Source of the DNA: Dendrolimus kikuchii
Lineage: Eukaryota; Arthropoda; Insecta; Lepidoptera; Lasiocampidae
Direction of reading: 5' to 3'
Assembly (NCBI GenBank): GCA_019925095.2
Contig: CM034411.1
Span: forward strand, 5,619,501-5,683,500
DNA: 64,000 nucleotides
This document shows positions 33,986-43,642 of this stretch, one piece after another; position 1 is the stretch's first letter, and every line of letters begins with the position of its first letter. A program made the position numbers and the translations under genes. Below the pieces are notes generated by a model. It was not told the DNA's origin, did not search any database, and was given only the letters and a program-made list of their open reading frames with translations.

Positions 33986-34129
33986 AAATAAAAATACACG
34001 TACATATTTATATACAAATATATGTATATAGAGTATATATGGACATGTTGTTTAGATATCTGTTTACCGCGTTTTCCTCTAAACCGCCATTTTGCAAGGC
34101 GTTTCGGTGTGATACTACGCTTTAACAGA

Positions 34130-34182
34130 ATATTAGATGAGTGAGAGTTCTGATGACCCACTCCCCCCTCCCAATTCTAGTC
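34130..34182 (+). repeat. ATCC-rich repeat, left part (split by hAT MITE)
   Basis: GATGAGTGAGAGTTCTGATG then pyrimidine-rich CCCCTATCC, as in 60430-60735 and 61845-61915. Continues at 34558. Confidence 0.45.
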
Positions 34183-34190
34183 CCCTATCC

Positions 34191-34549
34191 CAGTGGTCAG
34201 CAAACTTATTAGCCAAAGAGCCAAATATGACCATTACAACCATTTAAAAAAAATTGGGAGCCAAATCTGCTTGTTTAGTAAACTGTTATTAGACTAAATA
34301 AGTAGTACACTAAATAAAACTAAATTTCATACTTAATAAATATTTATTAATGCGAACAACGTGCTCGCATCTCCTTGGAAAGTTTGAGTAAGTCAGGTTT
34401 GTATGTTGTTGTTTTTAATTTTAGTCATGATTCCAAGTTCTCATCAATAAGATTTATTATTGCGCCTTCCGTGGATATTTGTGCCAGAGCCGCACTTAAG
34501 GAGCCAAAGAGCCACATGCGGCCCTGGAGCCGCACTTTGCCGAACACTG
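34191..34549. mobile_element. hAT MITE, 359 bp, TSD CCCTATCC
   Basis: Termini CAGTGGTCAGCAAACTT at left and GCACTTTGCCGAACACTG at right, an imperfect inverted pair, flanked by exact 8-bp CCCTATCC (34183-34190, 34550-34557). The interior includes GAGCCAAAGAGCCACATGCG near the right end. No ORF. An 8-bp TSD and a CAG(T/G)G start are hAT hallmarks. Confidence 0.85.
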
Positions 34550-34557
34550 CCCTATCC

Positions 34558-34945
34558 CATCAACTTTAATCTATCCCTATTGTACTATCCCCCTTTTTTG
34601 TGGACACAGGGGAATGCCTTTTCTTGCGGCACCATCCTCGGGCCTGGGGGAAGCTTGACACCGAGGGCTGTGTGGGGACTCTTGAACAGCCGTATTTTCG
34701 ATCATCTCCAGGGCCTGGGGATGTCGGCCGTCAAACTACTTACTAAACCTAAACCTCCGCCCCTAGCTCACACGCCTTTATGGGACGCCACAGGAATCAG
34801 ATCAATAGGTACTGCATCTGTGACGCCTCAACACTTGTCGACGAACCCATAGTGTCCTGCAGGGAGGACAGTCTCTTCTTCAACAGGGGAGGAGGGGGGG
34901 GGGGGGTGTTAAGTCCGCAGGATCAATTGTCCAATAAAAATTATT
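34558..34945. repeat. Remainder of ATCC-rich repeat and GC-rich block
   Basis: 34558-34600 continues the CTATCCC-rich repeat. 34605-34910 is GC-rich with a G-run at 34894-34908 and no recognisable coding. Confidence 0.3.
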
Positions 34946-34951
34946 TGTTTA

Positions 34952-35153
34952 TCTATACTTCTATACTTAATATTATAAAAAGGTAAAGTTTGTGATGTTG
35001 TAGGGGGTAATCTCTGGATCTACTAAACCGATTTTAAAAATTCATTTACTGTTGGAAAGCTACGTTAATAGGGAGTGTCGTGGGCTATATAGCATGACGC
35101 TATATACCACGGTAGCGGGACAGAGTGCGGCTAAAAGCGCGCCGGGCCACTAG
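34952..35153 (+). mobile_element. Helitron-like non-autonomous element
   Basis: 5' A^TCTATACTTCTATACTTAA, interior TACTAAACCGATTTTAAAAA and GGCTATATAGCATGACGC, 3' GCCGGGCCACTAG^T. 202 bp. Confidence 0.65.
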
Positions 35154-35299
35154 TTTATTATAAAGCACATTCGCGCTATTCAAAGCGCGGTATAAAACAT
35201 TCGCTGTATTGCCATCCGGTCACCGCCCTCGGGAAAGCGGACGGAAATGTATGGAAAGCGCGCGGAACTCACGCAGTGACATCGTAGTTACCTAACCTG

Positions 35300-35635
35300 C
35301 AGTATACGATATATCAAAATGTGGAAGTAATTTTTAAATGACATCGTAATGACAGTTTTTTAATTAGTTAAAAATGTTTCGAATTAAATTAATTATCATT
35401 CGGTTTAGGCTCCCATAGAGTAAATAATTACCGTAAAGAAAAAGTACAAGTAGATAATTACAATGAACAAGTTGGGGTTAGGATAAATAGTAACTTTAGC
35501 ATTAGTCATTGACACTTGACATCTTTGTCTTCGTGATCACGGCTTCTGAAAATTGGCCGAAAGCGAAACGTCAATATACAAATGAAATAAAATTCCGCGC
35601 TAAAAATTAAATTATCAATTTTAGACAAATAAACA
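35300..35635 (+). repeat. Interspersed repeat (family P)
   Basis: CTTGACATCTTTGTCTTCGT, GATCACGG, GCGAAACGTCAA and AATTCCGCGC recur in order at 56660-56880. Probably a non-LTR 3' end. Confidence 0.4.
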
Positions 35636-35638
35636 TAA

Positions 35639-37487
35639 TCTTATCCCTATTATAAATGCGAAAGTAACTCTGTCTGTCTGTCTGTTCCGTTTTCACGTAA
35701 AAACTACTGGACCGATTTGGCTGAAACTCAGTATATATATATATATTTTCGATGCCGAGAATGAACATAGGATACTTTTTATACCGGAAAATGGGATAGT
35801 TTCCGGGATAAAAGTATATTTGTCTCTGTGTTTGTTATCCTTTTACGGAAAGACTATTGGACCGATTTGGCTGATACTCGGTACATATGTAATTTGAATA
35901 TAGAGGGTGGCCAAGGGATACTTTTCATCCCGGATACTGGGATAGATTTTGGGATAGATTTATGTAAAGTTTATCTCGGAAACTGGGTTAGGTTTTTTAT
36001 TTGTGGTTTGCCATTTTCGTCATTTTGTTTATTTTGGTCAATTTGGTCGTTTTGGTAGTTTTGTTTGGCAGTTTTGGTAGTTGTGGTAGTTTTGGTAGCT
36101 GTAGTAGTTTGTAGATTTGGTAGTTTCGGCAGTTGTGGTAGTTTTGGTAGTAGTGGTAGTATTTGGTAGTTGTGGTAGTTTTGGTTTGTAGATTTGGTAG
36201 TTTTGGTTGGTCGATTTGGTATATTCCGTTGTTTTGGTAGTTGCGGTAGTTTTGATAATTGTGGTAGTTTTGTTAGTTGTGGTGGTTTTGGTAGTTGTGG
36301 TAGTTTTGATTGATAGAATTGGTAATTGTGGTAGTTTTAGTAGTTTCGGTTGTTTTGGTAGTTGTGGTAGTTTCGGTTGTTTTAGTAGTTGTGGTAGTTT
36401 TGGTAGTTGTGGTAGTTTTGGTAGTTGTGGTAGTTTGGATTGGTAGATTTGGTAATTGTGGTAGTTTTGGTAGTTTCGGTTGTTTTGGTAGTTGTGGTAG
36501 TTTTGGTAGTTTCGGTTGTTTTGGTAGTTGTGGTAGTTTTGGTAGCTGTGGTAGTTTTGGTAGTTGTGGTAGTTTTGGTAGTTGTGGTAGTTTTGGTTTG
36601 TAGATTTGTTAGTTTCGGTAGATTTGGTAGTTGTAGTAGTTTTGGTAGTTTTGATTTGTAGATTTGGTAGTTTCGGTAGTTGTGGTAGTTTTGATGGTAG
36701 TGGTAGTATTGGTAGTTGTGGTAGTTTTGGTTTCTAGATTTAGTAGTTATGGTAGTTTTTGTTGGTAGATTCGGTTATTTTGGTAGTTTTGATAGTTGTG
36801 GTAGTTTCGGTTTGTAGATTTGGTAGTTTTGGTTGGTCGATTTGGTATATTCGGTTGTTTTGGTAGTTGCGGTAGTTTTGATAGTTGTGGTGGTTTTGGT
36901 AGTGGTGGTAGTTTTGGTAGTGGTGGTAGTTTTGGTAGTGGTGGTAGTTTTGGTAATTGTAATAGTTTTGGTAGTTGTGGTAGTTTTGGTAGTTGTGGTA
37001 GTTTTGTTAGTTGTAGTGGTTTTGGTAGTTCTGGTAGTTTTGATTAGTAGTTTTGGTTGGTGGATTTGGTAGTTTTGGTTGGTAGATTTGGTAGTTTCGG
37101 TAGTTTTAGTACGTTTGGTAGTTTTGGTTGTTTGTGTAGTTTACACAATATTTAGTTGTATAAGTAAAACTAGAACGGGTTGAAATAGGGTATTAAAGTT
37201 TGTATGGGGGACCAATCATTTATCAAGTTTATAGATATAAAAACTCATAATCTTTTAAGAAATGCGACTTTCACTCGATCTGTCTGTCTGAATACCGAAA
37301 ATAGACATAGATACTATTCATCCCGGTAGATGGGATAGCTTGCGATATAAAATGAAGTAAATCTTCCGGGGGCAAATAGCACCAACGAAAACATACAATA
37401 TAATATATCCTGTATTAACGCCTGCTCTTAAAACAAGAGGTACGCACTAGAGTTTGACGCGCGGCGGAGCCGCGGGGTAAACTCTAG
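35639..37487 (+). mobile_element. Helitron-like element enlarged by a minisatellite
   Basis: 5' A^TCTTATCCCTATTATAAATG with CTGTCTGTCTGTCTG, then TACTGGACCGATTTGGCTGA. 3' end: a GC-rich hairpin region (GCGCGGCGGAGCCGCGG) followed by AAACTCTAG^T, matching the Helitron hairpin-CTRR end. Between the two lies about 1.1 kb of GGTAG minisatellite. Segments at 37285-37345 repeat the ACATAGATACTATTCATCCC theme of the left part, so the repeat seems to have grown inside one element. An alternative is two separate elements. Confidence 0.5.
36003..37141 (+). repeat. GGTAGTTTT/GGTAGTTGT minisatellite, ~1.1 kb
   Basis: Imperfect tandem array built mostly of TTTTGGTAGTTGTGGTAG units (18 nt), mixed with 9-nt and longer variants. 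It is strand-asymmetric (G and T on the plus strand, almost no C). Because units are multiples of 3, frames stay open for 70-97 codons as Val/Leu or Gly/Ser/Phe/Cys repeats. These are by-products, with no start context or flanking coding. Confidence 0.93.
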
Positions 37488-37915
37488 TATATATATATTA
37501 TAATAATCCGAATAAAGTTTTGGGGAGAAACAAATTGTAAAAATTTGTTGAGACCAACACTAATGTGAGAGACATTGGAAAATTTTAGAAAACATGAGTT
37601 TGCTTTCATATAGGATTTTTATATAAACTCAAGAGTACCATAACTTTGATTTGAGTCATAAGATATAGCTTTTATGACGTCTTACGGCGGCGTGAACAAA
37701 GAGATTGGAGCGAAGAATAGAGGTATTAAGACACCTGCAAAGGATTATTATCGGCTTGCAACAATATAATCAAAAAATTTGGTTAATAAATCGCGAGACC
37801 TTCTCCTAGTTATAACTCCAAAGTTATAAAAAGTATGTGTTTGTGTTGAATTTCATATACATATCAAATACACCATATACAAATCAATTCTCGTGATTTT
37901 TTGAAATGATTTTTT
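37488..37915. other. Intergenic, no feature recognised
   Basis: No supported gene. Confidence 0.35.
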
Positions 37916-37917
37916 TT

Positions 37918-38010
37918 AGAGTCGTTGTGATTTGAAACTTGATGAAACGAAAAAGCGACATTAAAAGAGATAAACACATAAATTATACGACTAACCCTGC
38001 AAGAGAATGA
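37918..38010 (-). repeat. Family N repeat, reverse copy
   Basis: GAAACGAAAAAGCGACAT ... CTGCAAGAGAATGAG is the reverse of 22978-23066. Confidence 0.45.
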
Positions 38011-38083
38011 GATGCGAGTTTTACATTGTGCAGCACAGATTAGAGAGTCTGATACGAAAACGAAACTGATAATAATATATTAT

Positions 38084-38140
38084 ACATACATACATACATA
38101 CATAACTTCACGCCAGTTCCCTTGCGGGGTAGGCACGAAC
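38084..38140 (-). mobile_element. Minimal RTE insertion, 57 bp, with 13-bp TSD (copy E4)
   Basis: Only the tail and the last ~37 nt of the RTE family (CGTGAAGTTATG and tail on the minus strand) lie between exact AATAATATATTAT repeats (38071-38083, 38141-38153). A severely 5'-truncated target-primed insertion. Confidence 0.85.
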
Positions 38141-38370
38141 AATAATATATTATCTGTCGGTATATTCTTTGAAGCTTCACTTCTACTGCGTGTGAACTGC
38201 ACACACAATTTTTTTTAAATTATAACCTTAATCCTTGTCTGATTCAAAATGATTTTTTGTGAAACGTTTGTAATTGTGTAATTTTGAATTTGAATATAAA
38301 TGAATTTTAAATTAGGAAGTTTGTCTCCTCTACGCAACTTTTAAATGTAGTTGGTCTTTCGTTAACTTGT

Positions 38371-38510
38371 TTTTCCACCTAAGCTATTTAGGTGAACGAG
38401 GTCCCAGGTTCAATTTTCGACAAGATAAAGTTTCCGTTATTTACTCTAGTCTGGGTTCGTTACTCGTAACACAAGCGTAGATTGTTTCTCTGTGTTTTTC
38501 TACCGATAAG
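38371..38510 (+). mobile_element. Family C SINE, degenerate
   Basis: GTCCCAGGTTCAATTTTC is a decayed B-box region, followed by CGTTATTTACTCTAGTCTGG and ACACAAGCGTAGATTG as in 42810-42910. Confidence 0.45.
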
Positions 38511-38557
38511 AATAATGTCTAAATTAGAACAAACTGTTCTAATCTACGGAAGCAATA

Positions 38558-38831
38558 TCTATTATAAAATTGTAAACATTCTGTGACTGTACATTGCTAC
38601 TATTTAAAAGAAAATAACTGAAATAGACTATATAAACGATGGAGAACACGATGCAATTTTTTTAAAATTTCTTGTCTGTTTGTTCGGGATTACTACTGGG
38701 CTGATTTCTATGCGGTTTTCGCTGTTCGACAGCAAATTTTTAAATTTAGAATCTGCGCTACTTTTATCCCGGGACTCCCGCGGGAATTTCAAGTCAAGCG
38801 TGGACGAAGTCGCGGGCGTATCCTGGTCTAG
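38558..38831 (+). mobile_element. Helitron-like non-autonomous element
   Basis: 5' A^TCTATTATAAAATTGTAAAC, GGCTGATTTCTATGCGGTTT, CCCGCGGGAATTTCAAGTCA, 3' TCCTGGTCTAG. It is 3' followed by A rather than T. Close relative of 45885-46394. Confidence 0.55.
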
Positions 38832-39089
38832 ATATAAAAATACGATCTATGTCAGACGCACACAATCGCATGGGGTTAACATAAACGATATACTGAGGTC
38901 AACGTACTGAAATTTCAGCTTTCAGTAACGAAACTGTGTTACTGAATGCCATTGACCTCCCTGGCCGCGGTTTATCTCGCGTTGCTATAGTGACCGGCAA
39001 TTAGGGGTCGCATTTATCTCTTTGGAGTTTATTTGCGAACAGCGTTCTCCCCGCGGCTACGCCACGTGAAAGCCCTTAGGTAGTAGTTC

Positions 39090-39385
39090 TTTTTTTTTAT
39101 TGCAGGAGATCAGCAGACAAGCAGACGGCCCACTTGATGGAAAGCGGTTACCATCGCCTATGGATATTTGCAACACCAAAGGTGCTACAAATGCGCTGCT
39201 GCTCTCTTAAGGGAAACTGGAACCTGGTCACTAATGCCGGAACACAACTCAAGGTTGCTATGGCGACATACCTTAGACCAGGGGTGGTAGCTATCCAGTC
39301 GGGCAAATGCCCTATCACCTGGCTGTGGATTGTTAAGTCGCCTCTTACGACAGGCCGGCCGCAGGAAATTGTATTCTTTTTCCGC
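39090..39385 (+). repeat. Family A repeat, near full-length
   Basis: Colinear with 17772-18072 from TTTTTTTTATTGCAGGAG to GGCCGGCCGCAGGAAATTG. Confidence 0.75.
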
Positions 39386-39885
39386 ATGCATAAATTCTAT
39401 GTTACGTACCTAAATACTCAATTTTTTTATATATATAAACCTTCAATGAAAATTTATCTAACTGATAGTGAGAATCGCTTAAAAATCAAAGCTACATTAC
39501 CGTATACACATACGTTATCTGTCAATATTTAACGTCATTAAAAATTAATAACATCACAAATAACGCATTAAGCTGATCGCTTCATTTCCGTAAATGGTCA
39601 ATAACTATAACATTATCTCAAATGAAAAAGTAGCATAATCCAAAAGCTCATGAACTAAATTGACTTTTTATGTTTTAAAGTATGTATAACCTTTGCCTAT
39701 AACAGGTAAAGAAACTGAGGACCTATGTATGGTAAACAAAAAAAACTTATGAAATATGATGATTTTTGATTGGATTTTATTACTATAAATAACATGTTTC
39801 GTTAAAGAAGGTTATATTCCGTAATTTTTTAGACATTAAATTTTACTGTTTTTTGTTTAATTCACTACAAGAATAAAGAAACTAA
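39386..39885. other. Intergenic, no feature recognised
   Basis: AT-rich. No supported gene. Confidence 0.35.
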
Positions 39886-39889
39886 GTCG

Positions 39890-40210
39890 ATATAAGCTAC
39901 GTAACATTAGGGATTTACAACGACCACGTTCACGACCGCGATTTTTGCCGTTTCATTTACTTGCTGGCGTTACAATCGTAAACCCAAGTGGAACGGTTAT
40001 TCGACGAACCTATTGACACGGTCGTTCTGAGCGTTGTGTGATCGAAAATGATGACGTCATTAGTGACATTTTCGCCACGACCACAACGACCGCGGTCGCC
40101 TTGTGGAACGGCCAGCGGAGCATTTCGGGCGTTGTGAGCTACTAAAAGAACGTCCTGATAATGCACACTAGCGCCTGGAGTTGTGTCAGAGTGACATTGA
40201 CAATTGACAG
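39890..40210 (+). repeat. Interspersed repeat (family G)
   Basis: CGACCACGTTCACGACCGCG, CATTTTCGCCACGACCACAACGACC and GCATTTCGGGCGTTGTGAGC recur, diverged, in the copy around 52570-52804 plus 53839-53950. Unclassified. Confidence 0.4.
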
Positions 40211-40260
40211 GTGTACATTGGCACATTAAAAATAATAATAAGTAATCAGGTTATCGACTA

Positions 40261-40578
40261 CCAGGAGTGTTTGGCGGAAACTGAATTGGGAAGTTGTGCT
40301 GTGCAGTTTTATTTTCTAAAAATGTGTAAAATTACTTTAAAATTAAGAAGAATTGTAGGATATTGATAGTTTTTGAGTATTAATGATGTGTTTTTGTGAG
40401 AAATGTGAACTGTATTGGTAAATGTGGCCTTTCGAGTTTTCACAAGAACTCCGTTGAATTATGTTACTTGTAGGCTACAATACAACTGTGCTACTATACG
40501 AAGATTTATACATCAGAATTGGCTGCATGGACTAAAGTTTCCTTTGCCTGCCTTTATGACGAATATTACTACTACTAC
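40261..40578 (+). mobile_element. Family I retroposon, full-length copy with TSD
   Basis: A 318-bp insertion between TTATCGACTA repeats (40251-40260, 40579-40588). It starts GGAGTGTTTGGCGGAAACTG (40264), has a ~155-nt leader, then ATG at 40420 opening MWPFEFSQELR and a stop. It ends in an ACT-rich tail. About 85% identical by eye to 47624-47820. Unclassified; see the 47624 copy. Confidence 0.68.
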
Positions 40579-40588
40579 TTATCGACTA

Positions 40589-41278
40589 TCAATTATTACA
40601 ACTTCGTAGAATTATCATTATCAGTGTCTTTGTATACTTTTAATACACAATAACAAATAGCGGGAAAATTAAAACCTTCTTATGAGGCAAGTCATTACAT
40701 GAGCTTTTTCAGCGGCGAACAGAGTATGTGGTAACGAATTATTCCAATAAAATCGTAATAAGTGAATGACATTCGGCTTTACCAGCCTTATTTTCCAGTA
40801 ATTTCATTCACCAAGAATGATAGAGTTTCAAATATGAATGCTCTAAATTACCAAACAGCAAATTATTACAATAGTTATGAAATCAATAAACAAACAGTGA
40901 CTTATATAATTTAATGTAAATTGATTCATATTTTTTTGTGGGAAATGCGGTTGATATAAAACCGCCGACACCTGTTGTTACTTAAATACAATCACAATAC
41001 TGGAATTGCCCAGTTGTAGAATATAAGGAAGGTAGTTGTGTATATTAAGCCGATTGTTATGATAGGTAGCGACAGCGTATGTCCCTTCAAAAATTGCGTA
41101 CGTGAACAGTGGAACAGAAAAAATTGAGTAAGAGCTACATGTTCAAATTTTTTTTTATTCAAACTCAGAATTAAAAAACTCAGAAAAGCCTCAGAATCAA
41201 TAAATAAAAAAATCTGAATGATTATGTATATTGCAGAATGTTTCAACTGGAGTAAAAAATGTGGTCAAACCTTAACCG
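40589..41278. other. Intergenic, no feature recognised
   Basis: No supported gene. Confidence 0.35.
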
Positions 41279-41280
41279 GA

Positions 41281-41771
41281 ACGAACATCAAACGTTTGAC
41301 ATTCAAAACCAAAAAAAAGAAAAAAAACGTCACTCTTAAATTTAATTTGATTTCTGAACGACTTTTAAATTTATTTGATTTCTAAACGACGGGACGAACA
41401 TCAAATGTTTGACAGATAGGAATAGTTTCTAAGGGAAAGCGAACTTCCACAAATAATTCAAAACCAAAATTACTCCCGGGAAGGTTTAAAAGGTCAGTAA
41501 ATATGAAAAAAATGCTTGGAATATAGTAAAAACAACAATTTCGCTTTCCCTTAGAAACTATTCCTACCTGTCAAATATTTGACGTTTGTCCCGTCGTTTA
41601 GAAATCAATTAAATTTAAGTCGTTTAGAAATCAAATTAAATTTAAAAGTTAGGTTTTTTATTGTTATTTTGGTTTTGATTGTCATACGTTTGATGTTCGT
41701 CCCGTCGTTCAAAAATCAACGTTTTTGATTTCTTGATTTTGAGGCGATAGGAAGTTTGCCGGGGCAGCTAG
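41281..41771 (+). mobile_element. Foldback element with Helitron-type 3' end
   Basis: Two ~160-nt arms (41281-41440 and 41541-41702) are inverted copies: the TTTCTAAGGGAAAGCGA / TCGCTTTCCCTTAGAAA cores plus CGACGGGACGAACATCAAA and its complement. They surround a ~100-nt loop. The sequence then ends GCCGGGGCAGCTAG^T (41768-41771), the Helitron 3' signature. No ORF. Confidence 0.6.
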
Positions 41772-42250
41772 TTATCAATAAAAACATATAAAAAGTAAAT
41801 GGATTTTAAAGAAACTATAAAAACAAACACACTGGAAATTGGAATGTATGTATAATTGCTTGTCCCAAGATATCATAATACTTTAAATCGACTGTTATCA
41901 TTAGTTTCAAAGAATTTTTTACTTTAAGAGTTTAAACGCGTCCTTTACAATACAATATATTTTTTGAACGTTTTACACCATGAGTTCATTATTCCTGTTT
42001 TTTTTTGGTACTATGGCGTAGTATTTTATAATCGGAACGGTAGGTAACAAAAAAAATTCAAATCATGGTCAAGAATTTTGAAAATCGCTCAAAAACATAA
42101 TTGAATTATTTTTGTATTTTTAGACTTTAAAATTTTGGCGTCTCGAAGATTATGTCGTTTCGAAAATACGTAAATTCAGCACTGGCCAACCTCGCTTCAG
42201 TCATTAACCATTGCAACTCGTCAACGTAAACAAACCTTTTTTTCTTCCTT
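41772..42250. other. Intergenic, no feature recognised
   Basis: AT-rich. No supported gene. Confidence 0.35.
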
Positions 42251-42254
42251 CCAA

Positions 42255-42565
42255 TCGCCTATAGTCAGGGCCGTGGGAAGTGGCTTCCCGTCCATTCTCC
42301 CGTTCTCGTCCATTGACAGAATGTGGAGCGCGGAACAACTCCGCTCTCTTATGCAGCGGCCTCAAGTGCGGGCGGACCCTCGCCTGGCTTTCGCCCGCGG
42401 CCGTTTCCACACGGCGCTGGAGGTCAACCCAGCGCCGGAGTCTTCATCTGCGCGAGGCGGAGCTTTGGCTCAACGCCCTCGCTCTTGTCCGAATGGTCAT
42501 ATCAATGGTAAGCGGCGGAGGATCGGTGTCGCAAAGACGGGACTGTCCTCTCGCCGCTCGTCAGG
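42255..42565. repeat. GC-rich island-like segment, unclassified
   Basis: Abruptly GC-rich between AT-rich flanks. Overlapping open frames on both strands come from base composition. Possibly related to the other GC-rich dispersed blocks, but no clear alignment was found. Confidence 0.3.
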
Positions 42566-42732
42566 ACGTAAGCAACCCAACATAACTATGTATATACGCC
42601 AATTTGGGTCCTTACTCTCAAACGTCTTTCGTTGTTCGTATACGTTCGATTACCCCGAAAGAGTCAATTAAATTTTTAGATAGATGAAAGAAAGATTTCT
42701 TTTAAACTATAGTAATATGATGATGATATATG

Positions 42733-42935
42733 ATGGTCTCTGTGGTTGAGCGGGCTAAGCCTTTGCCGGCCTACCTTACTGCAACGCAGAGGCTCCGGGT
42801 TCGATTCCTGGTATAATAAATTTCGGAAAAGTATTTTCTCCGTTATTTACTATGGTCTGGGTGTCTGGGATTGGCCCCAGAGTAGTCTGTTGTATATTTC
42901 CCAAAACACAAGCATAATTTGGGGATATACTCTTT
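42733..42935 (+). mobile_element. tRNA-headed SINE (family C), best copy
   Basis: A-box-like TGGTTGAGCGGGCTAAGCC, perfect B-box GGTTCGATTCC, body CCGTTATTTACTATGGTCTGG and tail TTGGGGATATACTC. Internal Pol III promoter structure intact. No tRNA cloverleaf. Confidence 0.72.
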
Positions 42936-43345
42936 TCGTTCTCTTTCTCGCAATTTTTTGGCTTCGGCACAATGTCTTTTCCTTCCATACTTCTCTATCC
43001 TGACATAGGTCATATGTCACGCCACAAATCATCATATCATCCTTCACACAATCCATGCATCCCTTTTCTGGTCTACTTTTGGATTTGTGTCCATCATCTT
43101 GCAGTTTAACATTCTTTTTGTTACGTGAGTTTCATCCCTCCTCGTTAAATGCCCATACCACCTTAATCTACCTCTCAAATTTTCAGTCTCGGGTGCAACT
43201 TTCAAAGATCCCCTTATGTACTCATTTTTCACCTTACGCATTCTTGTACTATGATCATATATCCATCTGAACATTCTCATCTCAGCTGAGTGTAGATGTT
43301 TGTGGTCTATCACTTTAGTGGCCCAACATTCGGACCCATATAAAC
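42936..43345 (-). pseudogene. RTE-type RT C-terminus (family F)
   Basis: The minus strand reads HSAEMRMFRWIYDHST, VKNEYIRGSLKVAPETE, WYGHLTRRDETHVTKRML and, after a stop, VKDDMMICGV then WKEKTLC. This is the characteristic end of RTE RT proteins. Truncated at both sides with a frame break near 43044. Confidence 0.72.
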
Positions 43346-43447
43346 ATGACCAGTCGTATGACAGATTTATATATCTAACCTTTTAATTTCAGTAGAATTA
43401 GCTTCGCCCTAACGCGAATTATAAATACTTATATATTAGTTTTATGT

Positions 43448-43631
43448 GTGTACAAATTGATCGTGTACTAGCAGAAGGTGATGTCAGGAGCCTTAAGAAC
43501 AGACGAGCGTGCATGACAAGAGTTATGAATGTCAAAGAAGCAAGTGAGGTGTGTACGAATAAGCCTGAATGGCGCTCTGTTGTTCGTGCCTACCCCGCAA
43601 GGGAACTAGCGTGAAGTTATGTATGTATGTA
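43448..43631 (+). mobile_element. RTE-type 3' end (copy E5) with TSD
   Basis: Flanked by TAGTTTTATGT (43437-43447, 43632-43642). It encodes DRVLAEGDVRSLKNRRA ... ARELA, stops, and ends in a short (ATGT)n tail. Confidence 0.78.
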
Positions 43632-43642
43632 TAGTTTTATGT

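Noticed and set aside
36207..37072. Open frames of 73-97 codons (Val/Leu or Gly/Ser/Phe/Cys repeats)
   Set aside because: They are generated by a tandem repeat whose unit is a multiple of 3, so frames stay open automatically. No start context or unique sequence.
42735..42815. Possible tRNA gene (A-box and B-box)
   Set aside because: The boxes are good but no acceptor or anticodon stems can be folded, and downstream sequence matches other SINE copies.
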